Shown one piece after another: positions 21,901 to 30,749 of a stretch of 64,000 bases of DNA (the stretch's first letter is position 1; each line of letters opens with the position of its first letter). The DNA lies in the NCBI GenBank assembly GCA_001939145.1, contig LSRX01000281.1:211735-275734 (forward strand), in the 5' to 3' direction. The stretch comes from Symbiodinium microadriaticum. Its lineage: Eukaryota > Sar > Dinophyceae > Suessiales > Symbiodiniaceae. Under the pieces are notes generated by a model. That model saw only the letters and a program-made list of their open reading frames with translations, searched no databases and had not been told where the DNA came from. The position numbers and the translations under genes are program-made.

Positions 21901-22709
21901 TAAAGTCCTTCTGCTGCCACTACTTGAGAGGGGAATGTGTGCATGCTGCTGACCACGATGGGAAGCTGCACTCTATGCCAGCCTCCTCTCCTGTTGTTTG
22001 CTCTTTCGGCACGAAGTGCATCAAGGGCCACTGGAAGCGACTGGGGGACCTGGCGAAACGGAGCCTCGGCGCTGTCACATTGCCAGCTCCCTCAAGTACG
22101 AAGTTGAAGGTGACCGAGATCCGATGGACTCACGACGCGATCCGCGCCACCTTCCGAGATGGCAAGCTGCTGATGGAGACCCCCGTAGCCCTAAACCCTA
22201 AACCCTAAACCCCGAAACCCTAAACCCTAAACCCCTCAACCCTAAACCCCGAAACCCTAAACAAGGAGACCCTTGTAGAGTTGCTGACGGGGAAGCTGCG
22301 GCCCTCCGAGCTCCCCATGGTGGAGGTCTTGGAGCTGGGCGGCAGCTTCTATGCCATCGAGGGCAACCGCCGCCTCTGGATTTTCAAGGAGCTCAGGGAA
22401 CCCCCTAATAGCCCTTTTTGTAAGGATTATCTGCCTTAAATTCCAGGGGCCTTAATGTTGGATTTAAGGTATTACATTTTTTTTAGTTCTTTTTTGGGGG
22501 TTTACCTTATCGGATCCTAACACAAGGAGCTCCAGGCGATCACCGGGGAGGCGTTGACTATCGAGGTCCAAAGTAGGAAGATGGACGTCAAGGGCTTCAC
22601 ACAAAGCTTCACCTCAAAGAACGGAGGGCAGTCTGTGGAGTTCTACACCAAGAGCCGGGAAAGGACCGCCGGACAGGGCAGTTGGTCTCATCTTCCTAGT
22701 GTTGACTGA
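18960..22709 (+). CDS. Multi-exon protein with repeated OST-HTH/LOTUS-like modules and C-terminal ParB/sulfiredoxin-like domain
   Basis: At least four recognisable winged-helix-like modules of about 60 residues occur on one strand. They are at 19,169-19,274 plus 19,546-19,625 (EKFQGFYSKHPAHKAAIKN, FCEQHADVFSISD); 20,146-20,232 (KLAAYIGDRGGTVALGDLE); 20,694-20,850 (ISAEVWKRENPTAAKTI); and two in the long exon of about 21,340-22,175 (LRGNGGSLLAPQIHRYYAQF; FVQSQGGSIPGSSMSEYYK). The pattern GG-S/T-hydrophobic, aromatic-P-E-H-K, then FCE..., resembles OST-HTH/LOTUS folds, which bind RNA or partners. A Cys/His cluster (FCCHYLRGECVHA) follows. Exons 22,266-22,388 and 22,527-22,709 supply GKLRPSELPMVEVLEL and AIEGNRRLWIFKEL, like the ParB/Srx GxRR box. 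Introns 22,176-22,265 (telomeric) and 22,389-22,526 (MITE B) use GA donors; with them the frame runs to TGA 22,707. The 5' end is uncertain, and it might be two genes. Confidence 0.6.
19062..19168 (+). mobile_element. MITE family E copy with CATTTGGG duplication
   Basis: The core GGGGGTACCGTATTTTGGGG ... CCCCTACTTGCGGAAACC is flanked on both sides by CATTTGGG (19,054-19,061 region and 19,162-19,169). Clean removal joins SSTDIW to VFGSLAWDLGSQVS in frame, but no AG acceptor lies at its edge. Confidence 0.65.
19283..19400 (+). mobile_element. MITE family E copy inside a GA-AG intron
   Basis: GGGACCTTCCGAAAATTAGG at the left, TTGCGGAAACCCCC at the right, CAATTG on both flanks. It lies within the predicted intron 19,275-19,545, which also holds a CCCTAAA run at 19,477-19,505. 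Confidence 0.7.
21007..21113 (+). mobile_element. MITE family F copy
   Basis: GGGTAGTTCTCTAAATTAGG ... TTAGAGAACTACCC, with TATGG on both flanks (21,008-21,014 and 21,113-21,118). It lies between two candidate exons of the OST-HTH-like gene. Confidence 0.75.
22176..22265 (+). repeat. Telomeric-repeat intron (CCCTAAA array) flanked by GAGACC duplication
   Basis: The interval is almost entirely CCCTAAA/CCCCGAAA units. GAGACCC is present at its left start (22,176) and again at the right exon (22,266). Using a GA donor at 22,176 and AG at 22,265, the frame continues GKLLM-ETLVELLTGK. A GT donor at 22,185 is also in frame, with three more residues. Confidence 0.65.
22389..22526 (+). mobile_element. 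Introner: MITE family B copy as a GA-AG intron
   Basis: AAGGAGCTC occurs at both edges (22,386-22,394 and 22,524-22,532). Between them is a diverged family B element (CCCCCTAATAGCC, CTTAAATTCC, GATTTAAGG). Splicing AAG|GA ... AAG|GAG joins FKEL-QAITGEA in frame within the ParB-like domain. Confidence 0.7.
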
Positions 22710-23070
22710 AACGGTGATGTTTTCATGCAAAAGCCAGTAAGCGTTTTCGGCCTCGCGTCCTATGACGCGGCTGACGGTGGACCAGGTTGTAGCAGCAGCA
22801 GCAGCAGCAGGAACGTTGTCCCGCCGGTAGATGACTAGATTCTAAATCACCGACACAGCGCGGCCAGGGCAGGGAAGATCTGGGTTTGGGCAAGAAGCCT
22901 AGTCGTGTTCTTAGGGTTTAGGGTTTTGGGTTTATGCAAGATGCCACTCGGACGATCCAGAAGCACCATGACACTACGAATGGGGTTTAGGCTTTAGGGT
23001 TTAGGGTTTAGGGCTATTTTGCTTCTTCCACCGCTATGGACACCCCACATCTTGCGAGAGCTGGAGCCCA
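22710..23070. other. 3' flank of the ParB-like gene
   Basis: A (CAG)7 run lies at about 22,791-22,812, with TTTAGGG fragments at 22,913-22,935 and 22,983-23,012. No gene seen. Confidence 0.45.
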
Positions 23071-23157
23071 TTACCCGTCATTACCCATAGTAAGGACAAT
23101 ACCACAATTCCCATGGGTCAGGATCCTTCAGGTTATGCAGGATTTTTATATCTTCAA
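23071..23157 (+). mobile_element. Partial MITE family A copy
   Basis: Only the right two thirds survive (CATTACCCATAGTAAGG to GCAGGATTTTTATATC), and it runs directly into CCCTAAA. Confidence 0.6.
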
Positions 23158-23194
23158 ACCCTAAACCCTAAACCCCTGAACCCTAAATCCCGAA

Positions 23195-23286
23195 GGACCT
23201 ACCCCAGCATGGGCTTCGCCCTCGCCGTCCTCTTCGGCCGGGAGCCGGGTGAACTGGAGATGAGGATCGGCCGCGAGGTTGCCAAG
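23195..23286 (+). CDS. Candidate exon, unknown product
   Basis: AAG|G acceptor after CCCTAAATCCC, GTGCCG donor. It encodes TYPSMGFALAVLFGREPGEL and then EMRIGREVAK. TTTAGGG units follow at 23,337-23,395. Family unknown. Confidence 0.38.
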
Positions 23287-23639
23287 GTGCCGGCTGTTTT
23301 GGGATGCTCGGGTTGTTCACCCGGACTCCTCGAGGGTGTAGGGTTTTTTGGGTTTTAGGTTTTGGGTTTTTGGTTTTTTTTAGGGTTTAGGGTTTCGTAC
23401 TTATGAGCGTTAATGCCTCTCAAAGAGCATGAATTCCGACGGCAGAGGCACCTGCTGGAATGATGAATGTCGAGCCCCTGGCCGCTGCTCTGTCTCTCGA
23501 GGTGGCACCTCAGTGCAGACGCGAGTCGGGGGCGAATGAAGGGCTGGAGGGGTCTGGATTTAGGGTTGAGTGTCGTGGGAGTCACGGTGTTTGGGGTCTG
23601 GGTTTAGAGTTCACAGTATTCTTCTCATTCTAGTAGTAA

Positions 23640-23743
23640 TGGAAGTAGTTGTCATCGCTCGTAGTAGTCGCAGTAGCAGTAGCAGTAGTAGTCGTCGTCG
23701 TAATTAGACGTCGTCGTAGTGACTACGCAGTAGTCGCAGTAGC

Positions 23744-23793
<50 letters not shown>

Positions 23794-23840
23794 CAGTAGC
23801 AGTAGTAGCAGCAGCAGCAGCAGCAGCAGTAGTAGTCGGC
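23640..23840. repeat. (GTA)n/(GCA)n trinucleotide array
   Basis: GTAGTAGTA with GCA and GTC variants over 200 bp. The apparent Val/Ala-rich frame is a repeat artefact. Confidence 0.92.
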
Positions 23841-23975
23841 GCCCTTGTTTCATCGTTCGTCGAACTGCTGCTTGCGGTTTATCCCAGAGTGGACAGGGGC
23901 TCTGCCCTGCTCAACCCCGACATATGGGCACACACACACACGCTGAATCCTTCAACCTCTGACCCAGCACCCGGA

Positions 23976-24092
23976 GAGACCACTACCCCTTAATTAAGGA
24001 ATATAACCTTAAATCATAATGGTAAGGCCCCTATAATTTAAGGTATATTCTTTAATAAAGGGGTATTAGTATTGGGTTCTCTGGGAAGCCCT
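23976..24092 (+). mobile_element. MITE family B copy
   Basis: CCACTACCCCTTAATTAAGG ... AAAGGGGTATTAGTATTGGG, with GAGAGACC / GGTTCTCT outer arms. Confidence 0.75.
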
Positions 24093-24249
24093 GAACCCCT
24101 GAGCCAGGTTGGTCCTGGCTTGGAATCGCAGCTGCGGCAGCGGCCTGACCTTTTCCAGCTCACCAAGGGCGAGGCGAGCGAGGGCTGAGGAGCGTGCCTT
24201 CAACTCCGCAAAACCGCTGAAACTGCCCCCCCAAAATCCCTGACATCCA

Positions 24250-24295
24250 CGGTTTAGGGTTTAGGATTTGGGGTTTAGGGTTTAGGGTTTCCCAC
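24250..24295 (+). repeat. TTTAGGG tract
   Basis: Six variant units. The neighbouring pieces at 24,110-24,190 and 24,310-24,370 look exon-like but are too short to assign. Confidence 0.7.
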
Positions 24296-24418
24296 CTTGC
24301 CCCTGAGCCTCTACAACCTCAGCTTGGGATTCTTAGCTCTTCTGCGGACGGAGCAGGTGAGCCTGGCCGACTGCATGACTTCCTTCGGAGCCCGGGCTGC
24401 AGGTTTAGAGTTCAGAAG

Positions 24419-24520
24419 CGGTTGATGATGTAAATCCTGCATTACCCATAGTAAGGAATATTACCATAATTCCCATAGTTTAGGGTCCTTAAGGTAATGC
24501 AGGATTTATATCATCAACAG
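24419..24520 (+). mobile_element. MITE family A copy, core inverted
   Basis: CGGTTGATGATGTAAATCC ... GATTTATATCATCAACAG, with the core CCCATAGTAAGG and TAGGGTCCTTAAGG. Confidence 0.78.
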
Positions 24521-25150
24521 AAGTAGTCGCACACCCAAATGGCAAAGACGATAATCAAAAGCAGCACTTAAGTTTAATGGCATTGATAGACACGGAAGTA
24601 GAAACGTAGACCTGCGACCGTCATATTCCCAGGACAAACCATGGCCCTAGCAAGAGCTGCAAGGAGCATTGGTTTTTAGTGACAACAGCAGAGCTCAAAA
24701 TTTTGATACGGATCTTCAGCCGCAACCTGGAAAGAAAGAGCAAGGATGCTCATGGAGGCGACCATGAGGGCCGAGCATAGCGGCGACGCTGACGTTGATA
24801 TTGAGCACCGGAAAAATGCTGACGACTTGGACGGATACTGCTATTATTCCATAACCAGGGCTTCTGGAAGAGATATCATACGTGTTTCAAGGAAACTCAA
24901 CGAAGGAAAGATGCAGTGGGAGTTATACCTCACAAACTAAGTCAATGAACGCCATGACACAGCGTCGTAAGGCAGCAGGACACCGGCAAGAGCGGGAAAC
25001 CAAGGTAATTTTGAAAGAGAAAGAAGAAGCGACTTCCCGAGAATGCCGATCAAGGAGTGCTGGCGGCGCATGCGGCTCCGAACGATCAGCCGCCTGCAGA
25101 CAAGCACGAAGAAGCAGATCCAGTACAGGACTAGGGCTCTTGCATTCTGA
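24521..25150. other. Unassigned stretch
   Basis: Unique, with two overlapping open frames (24,746-24,940 and 24,882-25,187) that lack recognisable motifs. Confidence 0.3.
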
Positions 25151-25330
25151 TTTGTCAACCCTAAACCCTAAACTTCCTAAACCCTAAGTGATTTTGTCGC
25201 TCTGTGGATTATTGCCTCGCTGCCGCGCAGTATTGAGGTCAGACAGAGCTAGGTCAGACAGGTCTTGAGGTCGACTCCAAGCTTCATGGGCTCAGAGATC
25301 GCTGCATTGCAGCATTCTCATGTTCTGGAG

Positions 25331-25433
25331 TAATTTAGGGTTTAGGGTTTAGGGGTTTAGGGTTTTAGGGTTTTAGGGTTTAGGGTTTTAGTGTTTAGGG
25401 TTTAGGGGTTTAGGGTTTAGGGTTAAGTTTTGA
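25331..25433 (+). repeat. TTTAGGG array
   Basis: Opposite in strand to a short CCCTAAA run at 25,157-25,185; about 145 bp of unique DNA lies between them. Confidence 0.88.
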
Positions 25434-26037
25434 GGTTGCGAGACAGTTGCCCGCGAAGCCTTGGCAAGTCCGGCGCAGCCCATTAGATCTGGGAGAGAAT
25501 GCTAGTGGCGATGAAGATGAGCACGATGCCGATGATGGTGGTTTAGTGACAGTGATTCTCTGAGGCATGATAATGGTTGGCGATGATGTGGAGAAGAGCA
25601 GGAGTAGAAGGCGCAAGAGTACAACGAAGGTCACAGAAGAGGAAGAGGATGGAAGTTTCGGGACATCAGTCTGGGGGTGCCCACCTGGAGCTTTAGTATG
25701 TCGGGTCGAGGGGTTCAGGATCCTAGAGTTTCAAGTTGGCTACACCTCAATCCATGTGGCAAGCGCCGCAAGGAAAAGCTGCAGATGCCGGAGCTCATGG
25801 CAGGTGCCTGCACCTAGGGCATTTTGCATGCCGGCTTTCGGAAACTATCACCCTAACCTCAAACCCCCAGAGCCTACCGAGTCCTTGAAATCGACAGAAG
25901 ACTATATCTTCTTCATTCCACGTCCGAGCCGTGCTAAAAAAGTGTGCATATCTTTGACATCCTGATGTGAGACTTCCTTACCTTCCCTTGGAGCAGGGGA
26001 GGGTTTAACCCTAAAGCCGAAATCCTAAGCCCTAAAA
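25434..26037. other. Unassigned stretch
   Basis: Unique. An open frame at 25,567-25,965 has no domain I recognise. CCTAAAG-type remnants near 26,005-26,035. Confidence 0.3.
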
Positions 26038-26113
26038 GGCTAGTTCTCTAAAGCAGGGTCCCTTTTGGGCGTCCTTTTTCGAAGGGTGCCGTACTACTTT
26101 GGGGAGCTAAAAA
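26038..26113 (+). mobile_element. Truncated MITE family F at an assembly gap
   Basis: Starts CTAGTTCTCTAAAGCAGGG and keeps the GGGTGCCGTACTACTTTGG core. The right half is lost in the gap. Confidence 0.65.
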
Positions 26114-26424
26114 NNNNNNNNNNNNNNNNNNNNNNNNNNNNNNNNNNNNNNNNNNNNNNNNNNNNNNNNNNNNNNNNNNNNNNNNNNNNNNNNNNNNNNN
26201 NNNNNNNNNNNNNNNNNNNNNNNNNNNNNNNNNNNNNNNNNNNNNNNNNNNNNNNNNNNNNNNNNNNNNNNNNNNNNNNNNNNNNNNNNNNNNNNNNNNN
26301 NNNNNNNNNNNNNNNNNNNNNNNNNNNNNNNNNNNNNNNNNNNNNNNNNNNNNNNNNNNNNNNNNNNNNNNNNNNNNNNNNNNNNNNNNNNNNNNNNNNN
26401 NNNNNNNNNNNNNNNNNNNNNNNN
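26114..26424. other. Assembly gap (311 N)
   Basis: Undetermined bases. The gap begins inside a MITE. Confidence 1.
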
Positions 26425-26545
26425 CCCCTGAATCCCACAACATTAGGACATAAAAAGTTCCTTTTCATTCACACCAAAGAGTCTCGTTCATAAATACGCT
26501 TCTTTCAACACTTAAACGAGGTTTTATTGAAACCCTAGGGGGCCT

Positions 26546-26910
26546 AAATACTAGAGCCCTAAACCCTAAAGCCTTAAACCCTAGAGCCCTAGAGCCCTAA
26601 ACCCTAGAGCCCTAAACCCTAGAGCCCTAAACTCTAGAGTTTTGCCCTAAACCCTAGAGCCCTAAACCCTAAAGCCCTAAACCCTAGAGCCCTGAACCCT
26701 AGATCCCTAAACCCTAAAGCCCTAAACCCTAGGGGCCTAAAGCCCTAAACTCTAGAGCCCTAAACCCTAGAGCCCCTAAACCCTAGAACGCTAGAGCCCT
26801 AAAGCCTTAAACCCTAGGGCCCTAAACCCTAAAGCCCTAAACCCCAGAGCCCTAAACCCTAGAGCCCTAAACCCTGGAGCCTAAACCCTAAAGCCCTAAA
26901 CCCTGGAGGG
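26546..26910 (-). repeat. CCCTAAA/CCCTAGAG variant array
   Basis: Units alternate CCCTAAA with CCCTAGAG or CCCTAAAG over about 365 bp, giving a loose 14-15-bp higher-order period unlike the other arrays. Confidence 0.85.
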
Positions 26911-27075
26911 AACCCGAAATTTGCCTAACAACGACTAGTTTGATGAGGTCTGGCCGCCGTGCCGAAGGCTGGAACCCGAAATTTGCCTAAAAACGACTAA
27001 TTTGATGAGGTCCGGGACTTGCCTAAAAACGACTAATTTGATGAGGTCCAGGATTTGCCTAAAAACGACTAATGA
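26911..27075 (+). repeat. Four tandem copies of a 34-42-bp unit
   Basis: Each copy contains TTGCCTAAAAACGACTAAT and most continue TTTGATGAGGTC. The first two carry the extension AACCCGAAA. A 22-bp spacer separates copies one and two. Confidence 0.85.
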
Positions 27076-27106
27076 CATTAAACTTTAAATATTCGTATGA
27101 TAAAGA

Positions 27107-27315
27107 GGTTTAGGGTTTAGGGTTTAGGGCTTTAGGGCTTTAGGGTTTAGGGTTTAGGGTTTAGGGTTTGGGGTTTAGGGCTTTAGGGTTTAGGGTTTAG
27201 GGTTCCGGGGGTCGAATTGCAGATCACTGCTGTGTGCTGAAAGTGATCCTGGGGGCACCTGAGGTACTTCTTAGGGCTTTAGGGTTTAGGGCTTTAGGGT
27301 TTAGGGTTTAGGGGA
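27107..27315 (+). repeat. TTTAGGG arrays (two tracts)
   Basis: 27,107-27,205 and 27,270-27,315, both with CTTTAGGG variants. They flank a 65-bp unique piece. Confidence 0.85.
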
Positions 27316-27382
27316 TCTTTCCTTATTTTCGTTGTTTACCTTTTTTGACATGGTGCTCCAGACAGTTTGAGCCCATTGCAGT

Positions 27383-27510
27383 CAGCACCAGCGCGGGCAC
27401 CCATCAGGCGCGCGAGGGTTCCGTTCCGCTGTCGGAGCTGACCAAGACTCTGAAGATGTCAGAGGCCCCGATGCTTAGCGGCAGATTCGATCTAGGCATC
27501 ATGTGTAGTA
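27383..27510 (+). CDS. Candidate exon, possible OST-HTH-like fragment
   Basis: After TTGCAG at 27,382 the frame reads QAREGSVPLSELTKTLKMSE. The GSVPLSEL stretch resembles the start of an OST-HTH helix pair, but the remainder does not clearly follow the module. Weak. Confidence 0.25.
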
Positions 27511-27718
27511 TCCTGGTGCCTAAACTCGACAAGACGGTTCCCCGGGGGTCTTCGGGTTCAGTATGGGCTCCAGCAGGAGACCTTGCTGTTCTTGCTGAAG
27601 CAATCCGAGCAGTTCCACATTGTCAGGTTGTCACCCGGCTGCCCTCGGCTTTTTGCTGCTTAAGGGATCAGGGCCTTGATGGAGATCCCTCAACCGTCAG
27701 CTGCATGCTACCCGGAGA

Positions 27719-27790
27719 CTCCAAAACCCCTTAATTAAGGAATGTACTTTAAGTAATAATAGGAACCCTAATAAGATTTAAGCTCCTAAG
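27719..27790 (+). mobile_element. Degenerate MITE family B copy
   Basis: CCCCTTAATTAAGGAATGTAC at the left and a remnant GATTTAAG at the right. The right terminus is lost. Confidence 0.55.
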
Positions 27791-28785
27791 AGTTGCCAAG
27801 GAACATGTCATTGCCCTTGTCTTCGGCAGGGGTAGGATCACCCTGGCTGTTGCATGTTCTTTTGCTGGCTGTTCCTACCTCCCCCCCTTGTTGAGTCAGC
27901 ACTTGCTGTTTATCTTCTCATGGCATTTTTATTTGCATATATCACCATGAGATTTTTTCGTTTTGTTGTTCTAAGTGCTGTTATCCTTATAATCGTAGCG
28001 CGCATGTGCTTTGGTGATTCGGTTGAGTGTTGTTATCACGATCACTGGTGCTGCCACTGCTATTACTTGTTCTGACTCTTCTCACGACTCCACTTAGTTC
28101 TTTTCATAGGCTTGATCCTGTATTTGCAGCATTGTATTTGTAGTCTATATGAGCTGCATTGGCAATATTGCATTTGTTATTCCAGTGTATGCGGTTGCCA
28201 TCCCTGCCATTAATTGGTAGCGGCGTCGCTAGGACGAGTAAGAGCTTTAAGCAGTACCGATAGCCTCTGTACAACCAGAAACTCGCAGCAGGCTTGTCTT
28301 GTCTTTTCCGAATGCACTGTATTTTGGATGCACTGCGGCATGTTTGCTGCCCGCGTCAGATAGTTTGCAGCATGTCTAGCGCCAGGTGAGGCCACCACAA
28401 CCCCAGCAGAGGAAACACTGTAAATACGGAAGTAGTCGGCGCACCAAGCAGAAGAACCAGGATGAGAGCCCCTTTGGGCATGACCGGCAGCACTGACGGC
28501 ATGGATGTTTTCGCAATGTGAACCATGCAAGGTACAGTAAGTACCGATGAACGCGGGATGTACATATCATCCGGGGCAACCGCAACACCAACCTCTTGAG
28601 ACTTTCAGTGTCTGCAGCAGATCAGCTATCGCCCAAAAGAAATGGTCGACCTAAACCCGCACTTTGGAAGCCGACATTCCGAAACCCTAGAGCCCTAAAC
28701 ACCCTGCCTTGAACCGAAGCTGTGGCCCGGATTGACTCGATCCAAGCCCAGCCGAGAGCATTCAGCATCTTTCTCTGTAGGCTAG
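27791..28785. other. Unassigned stretch
   Basis: T-rich unique DNA at 27,850-28,210 followed by mixed sequence. No exon I can support on either strand. Confidence 0.35.
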
Positions 28786-28790
28786 ATATT

Positions 28791-28893
28791 TGGGGCTTTC
28801 CGAAAATTAGGGGTACCTTATTTTGGGGTCCTGTTTATAAGGATCCTACTATTCAGGGTACTATATTAGGGTCCCCTATTTTCGGAAACCCCC
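28791..28893 (+). mobile_element. MITE family E copy (best preserved)
   Basis: GGGGCTTTCCGAAAATTAGG ... CCTATTTTCGGAAACCCC, with the core GGGTCCTGTTTATAAGGATCC. Confidence 0.82.
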
Positions 28894-29640
28894 AGAAAGA
28901 CCTCGAACCCTGAAACCCCAAGCACTTTAATGCCTGACACTGAGGGAGTCCGATTATCTGGTCTCCCTCGCCGACTGCCCGGGTACAACCGGCTTCCAAC
29001 AGCCCCCGAGACCGTTATCTGGCAGTTCTTAAACATGAGCTAGATGTTCTTTTTTTGGGAAGTAGCCTTGTGTGTCAAGGTTGTCAAAATCAGAGCCGTC
29101 TTGAGGTCCCGCCTCTTCTGAAACCCCGAAATCGCTCGTGCACGTGGGATGCATCTGCACTTTTGTTGCGATGGACCACACCTGCCAGAATCCAAGCTTT
29201 CGGCCCTACTAAAAAGGCCCTGCATCTTCATTGAACCATGGGCGATTTCCCTTAAATCTTGACCTAAAGCCCCGAGCTGAGCTACGGGCCTGAATCTCGG
29301 CCCTGACTCCTCAGGTGTTTCTTGGTCTTTATCTGCCATCACCTCTGTATGTTCAGCTCAACGAATCGTCGTTCGCACGACATGGCTTAGGTCTAGGCCT
29401 AGGGTTTCGGGTTGGTGGCGTACGGTGGCGAAGACATATTTACTGCAACCAAAGCCTGTTAATTACACTACAGCAGCTCATCCGGTGCCTCTGCTAGACC
29501 AGCAAGCAAGCTTCGGAGACGTCCACTGTCTAACGGCCGCCCCTCGTGTCGAGCAGGTTACATCTGTTGAAAAGTCTTCCTTGTTCCGGGTTTGGGCGCG
29601 ATACTGAAGCCGTTTTTCCCGGGGTGGAGTGTGTGAGTGT
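28894..29640. other. Unassigned stretch
   Basis: Unique. Open frames of 60-100 codons on both strands show no recognisable motif. Confidence 0.35.
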
Positions 29641-29750
29641 AATGTAACCTTCATAATTAGAATAGGGTTTTGGAGTTTTGGGGCCCATTGTTCCAGAATT
29701 ATAATAAGGGACCCCAGAATAGTATTGGTAATTATTTAGGCCCCTACAGT
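29641..29750 (+). mobile_element. MITE family C copy, inverted core
   Basis: AATGTAACCTTCATAATTAG ... GGTAATTATTTAGGCCCCTAC. The interior reads in reverse relative to the copy at 15,896. Confidence 0.68.
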
Positions 29751-30239
29751 ATGCTTTCCAGGGTGGACATCGCCTCGAATGCCGACGACTCCACGATTGA
29801 GGCAAATGAACGGACGAGAGATTTGAGTCTGGTTTACAAACCCCTCGCTGCCACACCTCGCCTATTTACTAAGGATGTGCAACTTCGGTTTTGTAGTGAT
29901 GCCGTTTGTAACAAGGTGTAGTTGCAAACTCGAAGTGCAATGTAACCCACGCAGGTGCATGTGCTGTCCGTGGATCGATTTGCTTGCACTGCTCTTGGAT
30001 TTGCCACCTTTTCCCGTTTTGTCCCTTTTGGGCTTGCTGCTTCTGCAGTTCCGGTTGCTACTGCTACTACACTGCTTTTCATTGCTTCTACGTTTGTTCA
30101 CGACATCCACGTCCAACCTCGAGAGTTGGGAAAGCTCCGCGCAGTCCAGAAATTTGCTGGGATGGCTCGATTTGGGCAGGATGCGGGGGAGATGGCTTGA
30201 AATGCTAGGCTTCGTTTCGGGAGTCATTGCTACATGGAA
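29751..30239. other. Unassigned stretch
   Basis: Unique. Several overlapping frames are open over 29,860-30,230, none with a recognised domain. Confidence 0.3.
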
Positions 30240-30346
30240 CGGTTGGGCAGTTACCGTTTTAGGAGCCTGATAGAAGGTCTATACACCTTATAGAAGCCTT
30301 ACAGAAGCCCTATATACCCCTAAACTCCCCACCTGTAGTTTCCTTT
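30240..30346 (+). mobile_element. MITE family D copy
   Basis: GGTTGGGCAGTTACCGTTTTAG ... CTCCCCACCTGTAGTTTCC, with CTTATAGAAGCC internal repeats. Confidence 0.75.
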
Positions 30347-30514
30347 TATCTAGAGCTAGAGGAATCAGCAAGCTCAGGGAACCTTAAGGTGTAGTGGTGA
30401 TGGGCGACAAGAAAGCGACTTTCCCAGCTTTCTGGGTGGGAATCCCAATGCCCCTGCAGGCTCCGAGGTTTGAAGAGGAGCTAGACCTCAAACCACAAAC
30501 CTCAAACCCCAAAC

Positions 30515-30600
30515 CCTAAACCCTAAACCCTAGCTAAACCCCTAGCCCTAGACCCTAAACCCTAAACCCTAGCTAAAACCTTAATCCCTGACCCTAATGC
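30515..30600 (-). repeat. CCCTAAA array between duplicated exon-like segments
   Basis: CCCTAAA and CCCTAGCTAAA units. Similar segments (CTGCAGGCTCCGAGGTTTGA at 30,455 and TTGCAGGCCCCGAGCCTTGA at 30,602) lie on either side. Confidence 0.75.
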
Positions 30601-30607
30601 TTTGCAG

Positions 30608-30705
30608 GCCCCGAGCCTTGAGGAAGAGCTCAGCCATCTTTTGTGGGCGAAGGGGGGCTCTATCCCACTCGGGGAGATGGAATGGGAGGAGGTGGGCCGT
30701 GGCTT
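30608..30705 (+). CDS. Candidate exon, OST-HTH-like fragment
   Basis: TTGCAG acceptor, GGTTTAGGG after the end. It encodes APSLEEELSHLLWAKGGSIP and then LGEMEWEEVGRGF. WAKGGSIPLGEM matches the GG-S-I/V-P-L start of the OST-HTH-like modules in the gene at 19-22.7 kb. Only the first half of the module is present. Confidence 0.4.
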
Positions 30706-30749
30706 CGGGGTTTAGGGTTTACGGTTTTGGGGTTTAAGGTTTAGGGTTT

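Noticed and set aside
23649..23993. Val/Ala-rich protein of 114 codons
   Set aside because: Translation of the GTA/GCA trinucleotide array.
26048..26493. Open frames of about 125-142 codons across the gap
   Set aside because: They consist almost entirely of undetermined residues from the 311-N gap; the same applies at 46,264-46,538.
26911..27075. Possible hammerhead ribozymes (TTTGATGAGG)
   Set aside because: The required GAAA core and three helices cannot be formed around the GATGAG motif.
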